This document shows positions 37,665 through 47,167 of a stretch of 64,000 bases of DNA, in pieces. This DNA comes from Flavobacterium sp. 9R (lineage in GTDB: Bacteria > Bacteroidota > Bacteroidia > Flavobacteriales > Flavobacteriaceae). The position numbers and the translations under genes are program-made. A model generated the notes under the pieces. The model was not told the origin of the DNA and ran no database searches. It saw nothing but the letters and a program-made list of their open reading frames with translations. Numbering within the stretch: position 1 is the first letter of the stretch; the number at the start of each line of letters is the position of its first letter. Where the stretch lies: the NCBI RefSeq assembly GCF_902506345.1, contig NZ_LR733413.1, forward strand, positions 2,476,616-2,540,615. Direction: 5' to 3'.

Positions 37665-39287
37665 ATGAAGAAAGCAACTGCATTTGTAAAAAACACCATT
37701 CAACTAGGCCTGTTTATACTAATCATAACTATGGTTAGTTGCTCTAAAGATGATCCCACAACAACGGATCCATCGACAACTCCTACGCCTACACCAAATC
37801 CTACGCCATCTACATTTGCTGGTCCTACTTACCCAGATAATTATACGGCAAACGCTTCATGGGGCAATCGTTTACAATGGAACTTGGCCAATGTACATGA
37901 TCCATCAGTAGAGAAAAGTGGAGAATACTATTATATGTACCAAACCGATGCTTCCTATGGAAATGCACACGAAGGCAATGGTCACTTTTTTTACAGACGT
38001 TCCAAAGATTTGATCAATTGGGAATTTATGGGTGCAGCAATGACACAAGCTCCTGCTTGGGTAAAGGATTCCTTAAACAACAAAAGAGCTAGAATGAATC
38101 CCGCTTTACCGGCAATTACCAATCCAAGTTATGGATTTTGGGCACCATGTGTAAGAAAGGTAGGCAATGTGTACCGAATGTATTATAGTATAGTCGTAAC
38201 CAATCCAATTGTTGGTACTGATACCAATACCTCTTGGACAGAGCGTGCTTTTATTGGCCTTGCCGAAACAAGTGATTTGGCCTCTAATAATTGGACCGAT
38301 AAAGGTATGGTCGTTTGTTCAGAACCCGATGGTGTAAAAAGTTATGTTAGAAATGGTGGAAATGATTGGGATGCCTATTTCAAATTTAATGCTATCGATC
38401 CAAGTTTTATTCAAACTCCCGAAGGCGAACAATACCTTGTTTATGGTTCTTGGCACTCAGGAATTGCTGCTGTAAAACTAAATCCAGCTACTGGAAAACC
38501 ATTTCAACTCAAAACAATAGATGATTATGGTGTTCGAATTGCTGGTCGTGGCAATGTAAACACCAATCGTTGGCAAGCGCTAGAAGGTCCAGAAATTATC
38601 TATAATCCAGACACACAATATTACTATTTATTTCTAGCCTACGATGAACTTTCGGTAGCCTACAATACTCGTGTAGCTCGTTCCAAAAATATTCTAGGTC
38701 CTTATGTTACCATAAGCGGACAAAGCGTTACTACTGGTGCCGAAACTTGGCCAATAGTCACTCATCCTTACTCATTCAACAATCACACGGGTTGGGTAGG
38801 ATTTGGTCATTGTGCGGTATTCCAAGACCCCACGTCAAAACAATGGTACTACGCCTCTCAGGCAAGACTGCCGGAGGGTGTAGCGGGAATAGCGGTTTCG
38901 AATGCTGTAATGATGGGACACGTACGCGAAATAGAATGGACTCCAGATGGATGGCCTGTAGTAACTCCAGAACGCTATGCTGGTGTTCCAAAAACAAGCA
39001 TAACGGAAGCTAATATCATTGGAACATGGGAATTTATCACTATGAATTATCAATACAAAACCATGCAAAAAGCAGTAACTGTTTATATGACTGCTGACAA
39101 AAAAGTTAGCGGTGGGGTAACCGGTACTTGGGCATATGATAGTAGTACCAAAATATTAACTTTTAATGGAAACAAATGCATTGTAAAAGATGCATGGGAT
39201 TGGGAGGCCTCCACCCGAAAAGTGACGTTAACGTTTACTGGATTAAATTCTGGTGGGCAATCACTTTGGGGCAAAAAATCAAATTAA
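37665..39287 (+). CDS. GH43 arabinanase with C-terminal accessory domain, lipoprotein
   Basis: 540 residues. Lipobox MVSC is followed by SKDDPTTTD and a Thr/Pro linker (about residues 27-48). The GH43 propeller carries Asp79 in VHDPSV, Asp245 in AIDPSF and Glu307 in LEGPEI. From about residue 450 there is a lipocalin-like beta domain (IIGTWEFITMNYQYKTM to the C-terminus) of the kind found in larger endo-arabinanases. The SKDD run resembles known flavobacterial surface-export signals. Probable outer-surface endo-arabinanase complementing the one at 35042. Confidence 0.88.
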   Translation: MKKATAFVKNTIQLGLFILIITMVSCSKDDPTTTDPSTTPTPTPNPTPSTFAGPTYPDNYTANASWGNRLQWNLANVHDPSVEKSGEYYYMYQTDASYGNAHEGNGHFFYRRSKDLINWEFMGAAMTQAPAWVKDSLNNKRARMNPALPAITNPSYGFWAPCVRKVGNVYRMYYSIVVTNPIVGTDTNTSWTERAFIGLAETSDLASNNWTDKGMVVCSEPDGVKSYVRNGGNDWDAYFKFNAIDPSFIQTPEGEQYLVYGSWHSGIAAVKLNPATGKPFQLKTIDDYGVRIAGRGNVNTNRWQALEGPEIIYNPDTQYYYLFLAYDELSVAYNTRVARSKNILGPYVTISGQSVTTGAETWPIVTHPYSFNNHTGWVGFGHCAVFQDPTSKQWYYASQARLPEGVAGIAVSNAVMMGHVREIEWTPDGWPVVTPERYAGVPKTSITEANIIGTWEFITMNYQYKTMQKAVTVYMTADKKVSGGVTGTWAYDSSTKILTFNGNKCIVKDAWDWEASTRKVTLTFTGLNSGGQSLWGKKSN

Positions 39288-39311
39288 TATAAGAACCAAA
39301 CAAGAACACCA

Positions 39312-40283
39312 ATGAAGAAAGTTCTTTTAATTGTAGCTTCTCTTATCGGCACTATTGCCATAATCTCAGCACAAAACAAGGCTACAAAAGCCGCTGAGAT
39401 TAAGAAAGAGAACAACCCAATAATCACCGAAAAGTATACTGGGGATCCTGCCGCATTGGTATACAAAGACAAAGTATATCTTTATGCAGGTCATGATGAG
39501 GCACCAAACGATTTCAATTTTTATAAAATGAATGAATGGTTGGTTTATTCTTCTTCAGATATGAAGCAATGGCAAGAACATCCTGTACCTCTCAAAGTAA
39601 CCGATTTTGAATGGGCCTCTGGAGATGCTTGGGCCTCGCAAGTCATAGAAAGAAATGGGAAATTCTATTGGTATGTCACCGTTTCTCATAAAACCATTAA
39701 CGGTAAAGCCATAGGCATTGCTGTTGCTGATACTCCTACAGGTCCGTTCAAAGATGCCTTAGGAAAAGCACTTATAACCAATGATATGACCACCCAAACT
39801 AAAATTGATTGGGACGATATCGACCCAACCGTATTTATTGATACAGATGGTCAAGCTTATTTGTTTTGGGGAAATTCCGTTTGCCATTACACTAAACTGA
39901 AAGAGAACATGCTCGAAATGGACGGGCCTATTCAAACCATTTCCTTGCCTCATTTCACCGAAGCTCCTTGGATTCACAAACATAAACAATGGTATTATTT
40001 ATCCTACGCATATCAATTTCCTGAAAAAATAGCCTATGCCATGAGCAAATCTATCAACGGACCATGGGAATTCAAAGGCATTCTAAATGAACTTGCTGGT
40101 AACTCAAACACAAATCATCAAGCGATTATTTCATTTAAAGGGAAAGATTATTTCATTTATCACAATGGAGCGATTCAACCCAACGGAGGTAGTTTTAGAA
40201 GATCGGTTTGTGTAGATCAATTGTTCTACAACAAAGATGGAACTATGAAACGGGTAATGATGACCACCGAAGGCATTCAATAG
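39312..40283 (+). CDS. GH43 exo-acting arabinosidase-like enzyme
   Basis: 323 residues with a signal peptide ending IISAQ. GH43 catalytic triad: Asp45 in TGDPAAL, Asp171 in DIDPTVF, Glu217 in TEAPWI. GHDEAPNDFNFYKMNEW is a loop seen in arabinofuranosidase/xylosidase-type GH43 proteins, distinct from the endo-arabinanases on either side. Exo-arabinofuranosidase action on periplasmic oligosaccharides is inferred from context; beta-xylosidase activity cannot be excluded. Confidence 0.85.
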   Translation: MKKVLLIVASLIGTIAIISAQNKATKAAEIKKENNPIITEKYTGDPAALVYKDKVYLYAGHDEAPNDFNFYKMNEWLVYSSSDMKQWQEHPVPLKVTDFEWASGDAWASQVIERNGKFYWYVTVSHKTINGKAIGIAVADTPTGPFKDALGKALITNDMTTQTKIDWDDIDPTVFIDTDGQAYLFWGNSVCHYTKLKENMLEMDGPIQTISLPHFTEAPWIHKHKQWYYLSYAYQFPEKIAYAMSKSINGPWEFKGILNELAGNSNTNHQAIISFKGKDYFIYHNGAIQPNGGSFRRSVCVDQLFYNKDGTMKRVMMTTEGIQ

Positions 40284-40315
40284 AAACCCAGTTTTAGTCT
40301 AGAAAATATAAAGCA

Positions 40316-41290
40316 ATGAAATTTTACAAAAAAATAGCGACTTCACTTGTACTACTGATGACTATTGTATCATTGGCACAAAATAATATGGTTCATGATC
40401 CTGTGGTAATCAAACAAAAAGACACCTACTATCTGTACTGTACGGGCAAAGGCATCAGTGTTTTAAGTTCCAAAGATTTAAAAAACTGGCAACCAGAACC
40501 TTCCATCTTTAAAGAAAAACCGCACTGGGTAGATGTCGTGGTACCCAATTTTGACAACCATATTTGGGCACCTGATATCTCTTTTCATAATAATACATAT
40601 TACTTGTATTACTCTGTCTCGGCTTTCGCCAAAAACACATCTGCTATTGGTGTAGCTACTAATACAACCTTGAACCCCAAAGACCCCGCCTACAAATGGA
40701 TTGACCATGGTATTGTGATTCAGTCACAACCGAATCGCGACATGTGGAATCCCATTGATCCCAATTTGGTTTTTGACGATAGCAACACCCCTTGGTTAAC
40801 TTTTGGCTCTTTTTGGGAAGGACTAAAAATGGTGAAACTTAATCCAGATTTGAAATCTATTGCTAACCCACAAGAATGGCACACCATTGCCAAACGCAAA
40901 CGCTCTTTTGATTTACCCGACACCGATCCCGGAGATGCTGCACTCGAAGCGCCATTTATCTTTAAGAAAAAAGGATATTACTATCTATTTCTTTCATGGG
41001 ATTTGTGCTGTAGAGGAGACAAAAGCACATACAAAGTCGTAGTAGGAAGATCCAAAAACCCAACTGGTCCTTATGTAGACAAAACTGGAAAATCGCTCAA
41101 TGAAGGAGGCGGTAGTTTGGTGGTAGAAGGAAACGAAAACTATTTTGGCGTAGGCCACAACAGCGTCTATACTTTTGACAACAAAGACTATATTTTTTAC
41201 CATGGCTATGAAAAAAAATCCAACGGCGCTCCAAAATTAATTATAAAAGAACTACTCTGGGACACTGAAAATTGGCCTTCTTTAAAATAA
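40316..41290 (+). CDS. GH43 endo-1,5-alpha-L-arabinanase, periplasmic
   Basis: 324 residues with a signal peptide (cleavage near VSLAQ) and no lipobox. Catalytic residues are Asp28 in VHDPVV, Asp148 in PIDPNL and Glu211 in LEAPFI. IWAPDISFHNNTYYLYYS and DLCCRGDKSTY resemble the GH43 at 35042, so it is the same endo-arabinanase branch without a lipid anchor. It may shorten imported oligosaccharides for the GH51 enzymes. Confidence 0.9.
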   Translation: MKFYKKIATSLVLLMTIVSLAQNNMVHDPVVIKQKDTYYLYCTGKGISVLSSKDLKNWQPEPSIFKEKPHWVDVVVPNFDNHIWAPDISFHNNTYYLYYSVSAFAKNTSAIGVATNTTLNPKDPAYKWIDHGIVIQSQPNRDMWNPIDPNLVFDDSNTPWLTFGSFWEGLKMVKLNPDLKSIANPQEWHTIAKRKRSFDLPDTDPGDAALEAPFIFKKKGYYYLFLSWDLCCRGDKSTYKVVVGRSKNPTGPYVDKTGKSLNEGGGSLVVEGNENYFGVGHNSVYTFDNKDYIFYHGYEKKSNGAPKLIIKELLWDTENWPSLK

Positions 41291-41296
41291 AAAGAA

Positions 41297-43264
41297 ATGA
41301 AAAAATTGATATCATCTGTGAGCTTTCTATTGGTATTGCCAATAGTTTTCGCTTCATGGAAAGCAATTCCACCAAAAAAAAACAAAGCACTTCCTACTAA
41401 AGGATATGCAATAACGCCTGTCAACATTCAGCAGGTACAACTAACAGATGCTTTTTGGTTACCCATCATTAAAAGAGTGCAAGAAGTAACCATTGAATAT
41501 GCCGTTCAAAAGTGCAAAGAAGAAGGACGTTTGGACAACTTTTTGATTGCTGGCGGACAAATGAAAGGCGAAGTAAAAGGACAAATGCCTTTTGATGATA
41601 CGGATGTGTACAAAATTATTGAAGGTGCCTCAAACACATTGATTAGCGAACCCAATCCAAAATTAGAAAAACAACTAGATGCTTTGATTGCTATCATCAA
41701 AGTAGGTCAAGAAAAAGATGGCTATCTCACAACTTGGAGAACCATAAACCCAGCCAAACCCCCTTGTACATGGGTACCTGTTATAGAAGGTAAACGTTGG
41801 GAATCATTACAAATCAGTCATGAATTATACAATTCTGGACATATGATTGAAGCTGCGGTTGTCCATTATAAAGCCACTGGCAAAAGAAACTTTTTGGATA
41901 TTGCGATTAAAAATGCAAACCTACTAGTACAAACTTTTGGAGACCAACCCAATCAAGTGCATGGCGTACCTGGCCATCAAATTGTAGAAACTGGACTAGT
42001 GAATCTATATCAAATTACCAAAAACAAAGCCTATCTAAAACTAGCGAAATACTATCTTGACAATAGAGGAAATCCAAAAAACCACAAACTATATGGGGCT
42101 TATTCCCAAGATGATATTCCAGTAATACAACAAAAAGAAGCAGTAGGTCACGCAGTAAGAGCTGTTTATATGTATGCAGGAATGACTGATATTGCTGCAA
42201 TATATAACGACAAAAACTACTTGAATGCGGTAAATAATTTATGGACAAACATGGTTAACAAAAAAATGTACCTCACTGGTGGTATTGGAGCCAAACATGA
42301 TGGAGAAGCTTTTGGTGAAAACTACGAATTGCCCAATCTTACTGCTTACAATGAAACTTGTGCTGCTATTGGTGATGTATATTGGAATCACAGATTGCAC
42401 AACTTAACTGGAAAATCGGATTATTTCGATGTAATTGAACGCTCTTTATACAACGGATTAATCTCTGGAATATCCCTAGATGGAAAACAATTTTTCTATC
42501 CCAATGCTTTAGAGTCTGATGGAATACACAAAAACAACAGAGGGTCCTGCACTCGTCAATCATGGTTTGATTGTTCATGCTGTCCTACGAACTTGATTCG
42601 TTTTATTCCCTCGATTCCTGGATTGATTTATTCCCAAAGCAAAAATACCCTTTATGTAAATTTATACGCTTCGAATACCGCCAAAGTAACACTAGAAAAA
42701 ACCGAATTAGAGATTAGTCAACAAACCAATTACCCTTGGAATGGAAAAATTACACTGACTATTACTCCAAAAAACACAGCAACATTTACCCTCAAATTAC
42801 GAATTCCAGGATGGGCAAGGAATCAAGTACTGCCAGGAGATTTGTATCACTATAGCTCCGCTTCTACTGCAAAAACTATGATAACTATAAATGGAATTCC
42901 TTTTGAAGGCGACGAAAATAATGGATACATAAGCATCCATCGAAAATGGAAAAAAAACGATGCTATTGCAATAGATTTTCCAATGGAAGTTCAAAAAGTT
43001 ATCACCAATGAAAAAGTAGTGACCAACAAAGATAAAGTAGCACTAGAATATGGCCCAATTGTATACGCATTGGAAGAAATGGACAATAAACACAACTTCG
43101 ATACTATAAAAATCAATCCATCAGAAACTTTTAAAGTAGAATACAACCCTAGTTTGCTCAACGGAATTAATGTAATTGAAAACTCAAACCTGAAAGCCAT
43201 TCCTTACTACTCATGGTCCAATAGAGGGGTTGGAAAAATGAAAGTTTGGATAGATAAGAAATAA
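41297..43264 (+). CDS. GH127 beta-L-arabinofuranosidase
   Basis: 655 residues with a signal peptide and the GH127 (former DUF1680) alpha/alpha barrel. Family catalysis uses a zinc-bound Cys nucleophile. Here Cys428-Cys429 in CSCCPTN, and Glu353 with Cys355 in YNETCAA, match the four zinc-ligand positions known from HypBA1. Beta-linked L-arabinofuranose occurs in extensin-type glycoproteins and some pectic structures, so its presence widens the substrate range beyond plain alpha-arabinan. It begins 6 bp after the preceding GH43. Confidence 0.9.
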   Translation: MKKLISSVSFLLVLPIVFASWKAIPPKKNKALPTKGYAITPVNIQQVQLTDAFWLPIIKRVQEVTIEYAVQKCKEEGRLDNFLIAGGQMKGEVKGQMPFDDTDVYKIIEGASNTLISEPNPKLEKQLDALIAIIKVGQEKDGYLTTWRTINPAKPPCTWVPVIEGKRWESLQISHELYNSGHMIEAAVVHYKATGKRNFLDIAIKNANLLVQTFGDQPNQVHGVPGHQIVETGLVNLYQITKNKAYLKLAKYYLDNRGNPKNHKLYGAYSQDDIPVIQQKEAVGHAVRAVYMYAGMTDIAAIYNDKNYLNAVNNLWTNMVNKKMYLTGGIGAKHDGEAFGENYELPNLTAYNETCAAIGDVYWNHRLHNLTGKSDYFDVIERSLYNGLISGISLDGKQFFYPNALESDGIHKNNRGSCTRQSWFDCSCCPTNLIRFIPSIPGLIYSQSKNTLYVNLYASNTAKVTLEKTELEISQQTNYPWNGKITLTITPKNTATFTLKLRIPGWARNQVLPGDLYHYSSASTAKTMITINGIPFEGDENNGYISIHRKWKKNDAIAIDFPMEVQKVITNEKVVTNKDKVALEYGPIVYALEEMDNKHNFDTIKINPSETFKVEYNPSLLNGINVIENSNLKAIPYYSWSNRGVGKMKVWIDKK

Positions 43265-43321
43265 AAAGAGTACCTGAGAATCTTAGATTATTTATAAAAA
43301 ATAGAAATAAAGTAACAAAAT

Positions 43322-45307
43322 ATGAAATCAAAGCTAATCACAAAAATAACCCTATGCGGTCTTTTACTAAGTGGTGTATATGGCATGGGACAAACCAATA
43401 CATTTGAGATAGAAGTTGGAAAATCGGTCACCAAAATTCAGCCCACTATGTACGGAGTATTTTTTGAAGACATCAACTTCGCCGCCGATGGTGGTTTGTA
43501 TGCCGAAATGATCAAAAACCGTTCCTTCGAATTTGAACTGCCTTTTATGGGCTGGCAAGAACCTAACAGCGACCGACACAAGTTAAACACAAACTCGGGA
43601 ATTGCGAAAATCGTAAAATACGCTACCGAAGGCACCAATCATAGCTATTGTCGTGTGACTATCAACGAGCCCAAAGGGTACGAACTGATCAATGAGGGAT
43701 TTAGAGGAATGGGAATTAAAAAAGACGCCCGATACAATATATCGCTCAATGCAGCCAAAGAATCAGGGAATATTTCCAGAATAAAAATCCAATTCATTGA
43801 CAAAAACAATACTGTTCTCGGAGAATCCTCTATCACTCCTACTGCATCCAATTGGACCAATTATACCACCCAACTAATTGCTACAAAAACAGAAGCCAAA
43901 GCCCGACTCAAAATAACTTTTGAAGGAACTGGCGTACTAGATTTAGACATGATTTCTCTTTTCCCAGAAGATACTTGGAAGGGAAGAAAAAACGGAATGC
44001 GTAAAGATTTAGTGCAACTTTTATACGATCTAAAACCTGGTTTTCTTCGTTTTCCTGGCGGTTGTATTGTAGAGGGAAGAACACTAGCACAACGCTATCA
44101 ATGGAAAAAAACCGTAGGCGAAGTAGCAAAAAGAGAAACTTTAATCAACAGATGGAATACCGAGTTTGCTCACAAACCAACACCAGACTATTTTCAAAGT
44201 TTTGGTCTTGGATTTTATGAATACTTTCTCCTTTCAGAAGATATTGGAGCCGCACCACTACCTATCTTAAGTTGTGGTATGGCCTGTCAGTTTAATACTG
44301 GTGAATTAGTTCCAATGGAAAAATTAGACCCTTATGTACAAGACGCCTTAGACCTCATCGAGTTTGCCAATGGCGATGTAACTACTCCTTGGGGAAAAAT
44401 CCGTTCAGAGATGGGACACCCCAAACCCTTTAATCTAAAACATATTGGAGTTGGTAACGAGCAATGGGGACCTGATTATATCGAGCGCTTTAAAGTTTTC
44501 GAAAAGGCTATCAAAGCTAAATACCCTAGTATCATTATTGTTTCTGGCTCTGGTCCTTTTCCCGAAGGAGATTATTTTGACTACGCTCATTCTGAACTCA
44601 AAAAACTTAATGCCGAAATTGTGGATGAGCATTATTACAAAAGTCCAGAATGGTTCCGAAAAAATGCTACTCGTTATGACAGCTATGACCGCAAAGGACC
44701 CAAAATATTCGCTGGAGAATATGCTGCACAAAGTGTAGAAATTGCTAGTCCTGACAATAAAAACAATTGGGAATGTGCTTTCTCTGAAGCTGCTTTTATA
44801 ACGGGTATGGAGCGCAATGCCGAAGTAGTTCACCTTACCTCCTATGCACCACTATTGGCTCACGAAGAAGGATGGCAATGGACACCCGATATGATCTGGT
44901 TCAACAACTTAGAATCTTTTGGAACACCAAATTATTATGTACAACAATTGTTCTCGAATAATAAAGGAACAGACTTAATTACCATTACCGAAAAAGGAAA
45001 AGCCATTACAGGTCAAAACGACCTGTTTGCATCGGCAGTGAAAGATATCAATACCAAAGAGGTAATCGTAAAAATTGTCAATACCAAAGATACCCCTCAA
45101 AAAGTGAATTTGAACTTCAAAAATGCCAAATTGGAATCAAAAGGACAACTAATCACCTTAAAAGGAGATCAATTAAATGATGAAAACTCATTTGCAGCAC
45201 CTAAGAAAATTAGCCCCATTACAAGCACACTTACCCTTAACGGAACTAATGCCAATTTAAATCTAGCGGCTTACTCGGTAACCGTAGTAAAAATAAAGAT
45301 GAAATAA
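43322..45307 (+). CDS. GH51 alpha-L-arabinofuranosidase with N-terminal carbohydrate-binding-like domain
   Basis: 661 residues. Signal peptide, then the barrel start MYGVFFEDINFAADGGLYAEMI, an inserted beta-sandwich (about residues 75-220, NISLNAAKES to LDLDMISLFPEDTW), and the catalytic barrel. The acid/base is Glu380 in GVGNEQWGPDY and the nucleophile Glu466 in FAGEYAAQS. This longer GH51 architecture differs from the 515-residue enzyme at 36105, so the two may prefer different branch linkages. Last glycosidase before the AraR-type box of araB. Confidence 0.93.
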   Translation: MKSKLITKITLCGLLLSGVYGMGQTNTFEIEVGKSVTKIQPTMYGVFFEDINFAADGGLYAEMIKNRSFEFELPFMGWQEPNSDRHKLNTNSGIAKIVKYATEGTNHSYCRVTINEPKGYELINEGFRGMGIKKDARYNISLNAAKESGNISRIKIQFIDKNNTVLGESSITPTASNWTNYTTQLIATKTEAKARLKITFEGTGVLDLDMISLFPEDTWKGRKNGMRKDLVQLLYDLKPGFLRFPGGCIVEGRTLAQRYQWKKTVGEVAKRETLINRWNTEFAHKPTPDYFQSFGLGFYEYFLLSEDIGAAPLPILSCGMACQFNTGELVPMEKLDPYVQDALDLIEFANGDVTTPWGKIRSEMGHPKPFNLKHIGVGNEQWGPDYIERFKVFEKAIKAKYPSIIIVSGSGPFPEGDYFDYAHSELKKLNAEIVDEHYYKSPEWFRKNATRYDSYDRKGPKIFAGEYAAQSVEIASPDNKNNWECAFSEAAFITGMERNAEVVHLTSYAPLLAHEEGWQWTPDMIWFNNLESFGTPNYYVQQLFSNNKGTDLITITEKGKAITGQNDLFASAVKDINTKEVIVKIVNTKDTPQKVNLNFKNAKLESKGQLITLKGDQLNDENSFAAPKKISPITSTLTLNGTNANLNLAAYSVTVVKIKMK

Positions 45308-45408
45308 TCGTAGTAAATCAAAGAGTAGGTTATAAAAAGCATAGGCTTTACCTCAAAAAACGTTGATTTACTTAGCATTTAATAAAAAGATAATCGTCAC
45401 AAATTATT

Positions 45409-45427
45409 AAGTGTTTATTGTACACTT
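45409..45427 (+). promoter_or_regulatory. AraR-type box at the araB promoter
   Basis: AAGTGT-N7-ACACTT is perfectly symmetric in its arms. It covers the -33 TTG (45418-45420), so binding should block RNA polymerase directly. Confidence 0.8.
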
Positions 45428-45451
45428 ATAAAATAAAAAAGAGTATATTTG
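45418..45451 (+). promoter_or_regulatory. araB promoter
   Basis: -33 TTG (45418-45420), 23-bp spacer, and an exact -7 TATATTTG (45444-45451), followed 19 bp later by the araB ATG. This is the best full promoter match in the arabinose region. Confidence 0.75.
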
Positions 45452-45469
45452 TTATCAGATTTAAAGAAT

Positions 45470-47167
45470 ATGACAATGAAAAACTATGTAATAGGTCTTG
45501 ATTATGGAACAGATTCTGTTCGTGCAGTATTGATTGATACTGATAACGGGCAAGAAATAGCGTCTAATGTTCATTATTATCAAAGATGGAAAAACAAACA
45601 ATATTGTAACGCTGCAATCAACCAATTTCGCCAACATCCTTTGGATCATATCGAAGGATTAGAAAACACTATAAAACAAGTAGTTGCTTCAGAAAATGTA
45701 TCGCCTTCACAAATCAAAAGTATTTGCATTGACACCACAGGTTCTTCACCAATTCCAGTAGCTCAAGACGGTACTCCTCTTGCGCTTACCAAAGGTTTTG
45801 AGGAAAATCCTAATGCCATGATGATTCTCTGGAAAGACCACACTGCCATAAATGAAGCCAACGAAATCAATGAACTAGCGGCCAACTGGGGAGGAGAAAA
45901 TTTCACCAAATACGAAGGGGGAATTTATTCTTCGGAATGGTTTTGGGCCAAAATTTTACATATTGCTCGTCAAGATGAAGCCGTAAAAAATGCCACCTAT
46001 ACTTGGATGGAACACTGTGATTTGATGACTTATTTACTAATTGATTCCAAAGATTTAAAAACATTCAAACGCTCTCGTTGTGCCGCCGGACATAAAGCAA
46101 TGTGGCATGAAGACTGGAACGGCCTTCCACCAGAAGACTTCTTGGCAAAATTAGATCCCTATTTGGCCTCTTTGAGAGGGAAACTCTACGACGAAACCTA
46201 TACTTCGGATGTAGTAGCTGGAAATCTAAGTCAAGAATGGGCAACTCGATTGGGACTTACCACTGATACACTCATTGCGGTTGGAACATTTGATGCGCAC
46301 TCTGGAGCAGTAGGTGCAAAAATCGAAGAACATACTTTGGTACGCGTTATGGGAACCTCAACTTGTGATATCATTGTAGATACCAAGGCATCAATAGGTT
46401 CCAAAACTGTTCGTGGGATTTGCGGACAAGTAGATGGCTCTGTAATCCCAGGATTTATTGGGCTAGAAGCAGGACAATCTGCCTTTGGTGACTTATTGGC
46501 TTGGTACAAAGAATTACTAATGTGGCCTACAGAAAAAGTGTTGGCCTCTTCTACCCTTTTGACACCTTCGCAAAAAGATGCGTTAAGAACAGAAATCAGT
46601 GACAAACTTATTATAGAACTAACTGCCGAAGCAGAAAAAATTCCATTATCCGAAAGTGTGCCCATTGCTTTAGACTGGATTAACGGAAGACGAACTCCCG
46701 ATGCCAATCAAGAATTGAAAAGTGCGCTATCCAATTTATCGTTGGGTACCAAAGCCCCACATTTATTTAAATCATTAGTGAATGCCATCTGTTTTGGTTC
46801 TAAAAAAATTGTAGATCGCTTTGAAGAAGAAGGCGTAAAAATCAATAGCGTTATTGGTATTGGTGGTGTAGCAAGAAAATCGCCTTTTATCATGCAAACT
46901 TTGGCAAATGTGCTGAACAAACCCATCAAAGTGGCTGCTTCAGATCAAACTCCGGCTTTGGGAGCCGCTATTTATGCCGCTGTTGCCGCAGGTATTTACC
47001 CCAACGTAATCGAAGCCAGTCAAAAAATGGGAAGCGATTTCGAAAGCGAATATTTACCACAGCTAGACAAAGTAGCCGCTTACAATAAACTGCTATTAGC
47101 CTACGAACAATTAAGTCAATTTGCCGATCCATCTCTAAAAAACCAACACTATGAGCACGCTATATAA
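45470..47167 (+). CDS. araB: L-ribulokinase (FGGY family)
   Basis: Phosphorylates L-ribulose to L-ribulose 5-phosphate. 565 residues from the ATG at 45470; an in-frame TTG at 45449 overlaps the -7 box and is rejected. YVIGLDYGTDSVRAVLID is the FGGY N-terminus, CIDTTGSSPIPV and RVMGTSTCDIIV are ribulokinase motifs, and GIGGVARKSPFIMQ lies near the C-terminus. Its last 17 bases overlap araD. It has its own AraR-controlled promoter although the glycosidase run may also read through. Confidence 0.95.
   Translation: MTMKNYVIGLDYGTDSVRAVLIDTDNGQEIASNVHYYQRWKNKQYCNAAINQFRQHPLDHIEGLENTIKQVVASENVSPSQIKSICIDTTGSSPIPVAQDGTPLALTKGFEENPNAMMILWKDHTAINEANEINELAANWGGENFTKYEGGIYSSEWFWAKILHIARQDEAVKNATYTWMEHCDLMTYLLIDSKDLKTFKRSRCAAGHKAMWHEDWNGLPPEDFLAKLDPYLASLRGKLYDETYTSDVVAGNLSQEWATRLGLTTDTLIAVGTFDAHSGAVGAKIEEHTLVRVMGTSTCDIIVDTKASIGSKTVRGICGQVDGSVIPGFIGLEAGQSAFGDLLAWYKELLMWPTEKVLASSTLLTPSQKDALRTEISDKLIIELTAEAEKIPLSESVPIALDWINGRRTPDANQELKSALSNLSLGTKAPHLFKSLVNAICFGSKKIVDRFEEEGVKINSVIGIGGVARKSPFIMQTLANVLNKPIKVAASDQTPALGAAIYAAVAAGIYPNVIEASQKMGSDFESEYLPQLDKVAAYNKLLLAYEQLSQFADPSLKNQHYEHAI

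Noticed and set aside
44435..44833. 132-residue reverse-strand frame inside GH51
   Set aside because: It lies antisense within a conserved catalytic domain with no recognisable motif; a shadow frame.
46231..46707. 158-residue reverse-strand frame inside araB
   Set aside because: Antisense shadow of a conserved kinase, without its own start signals.
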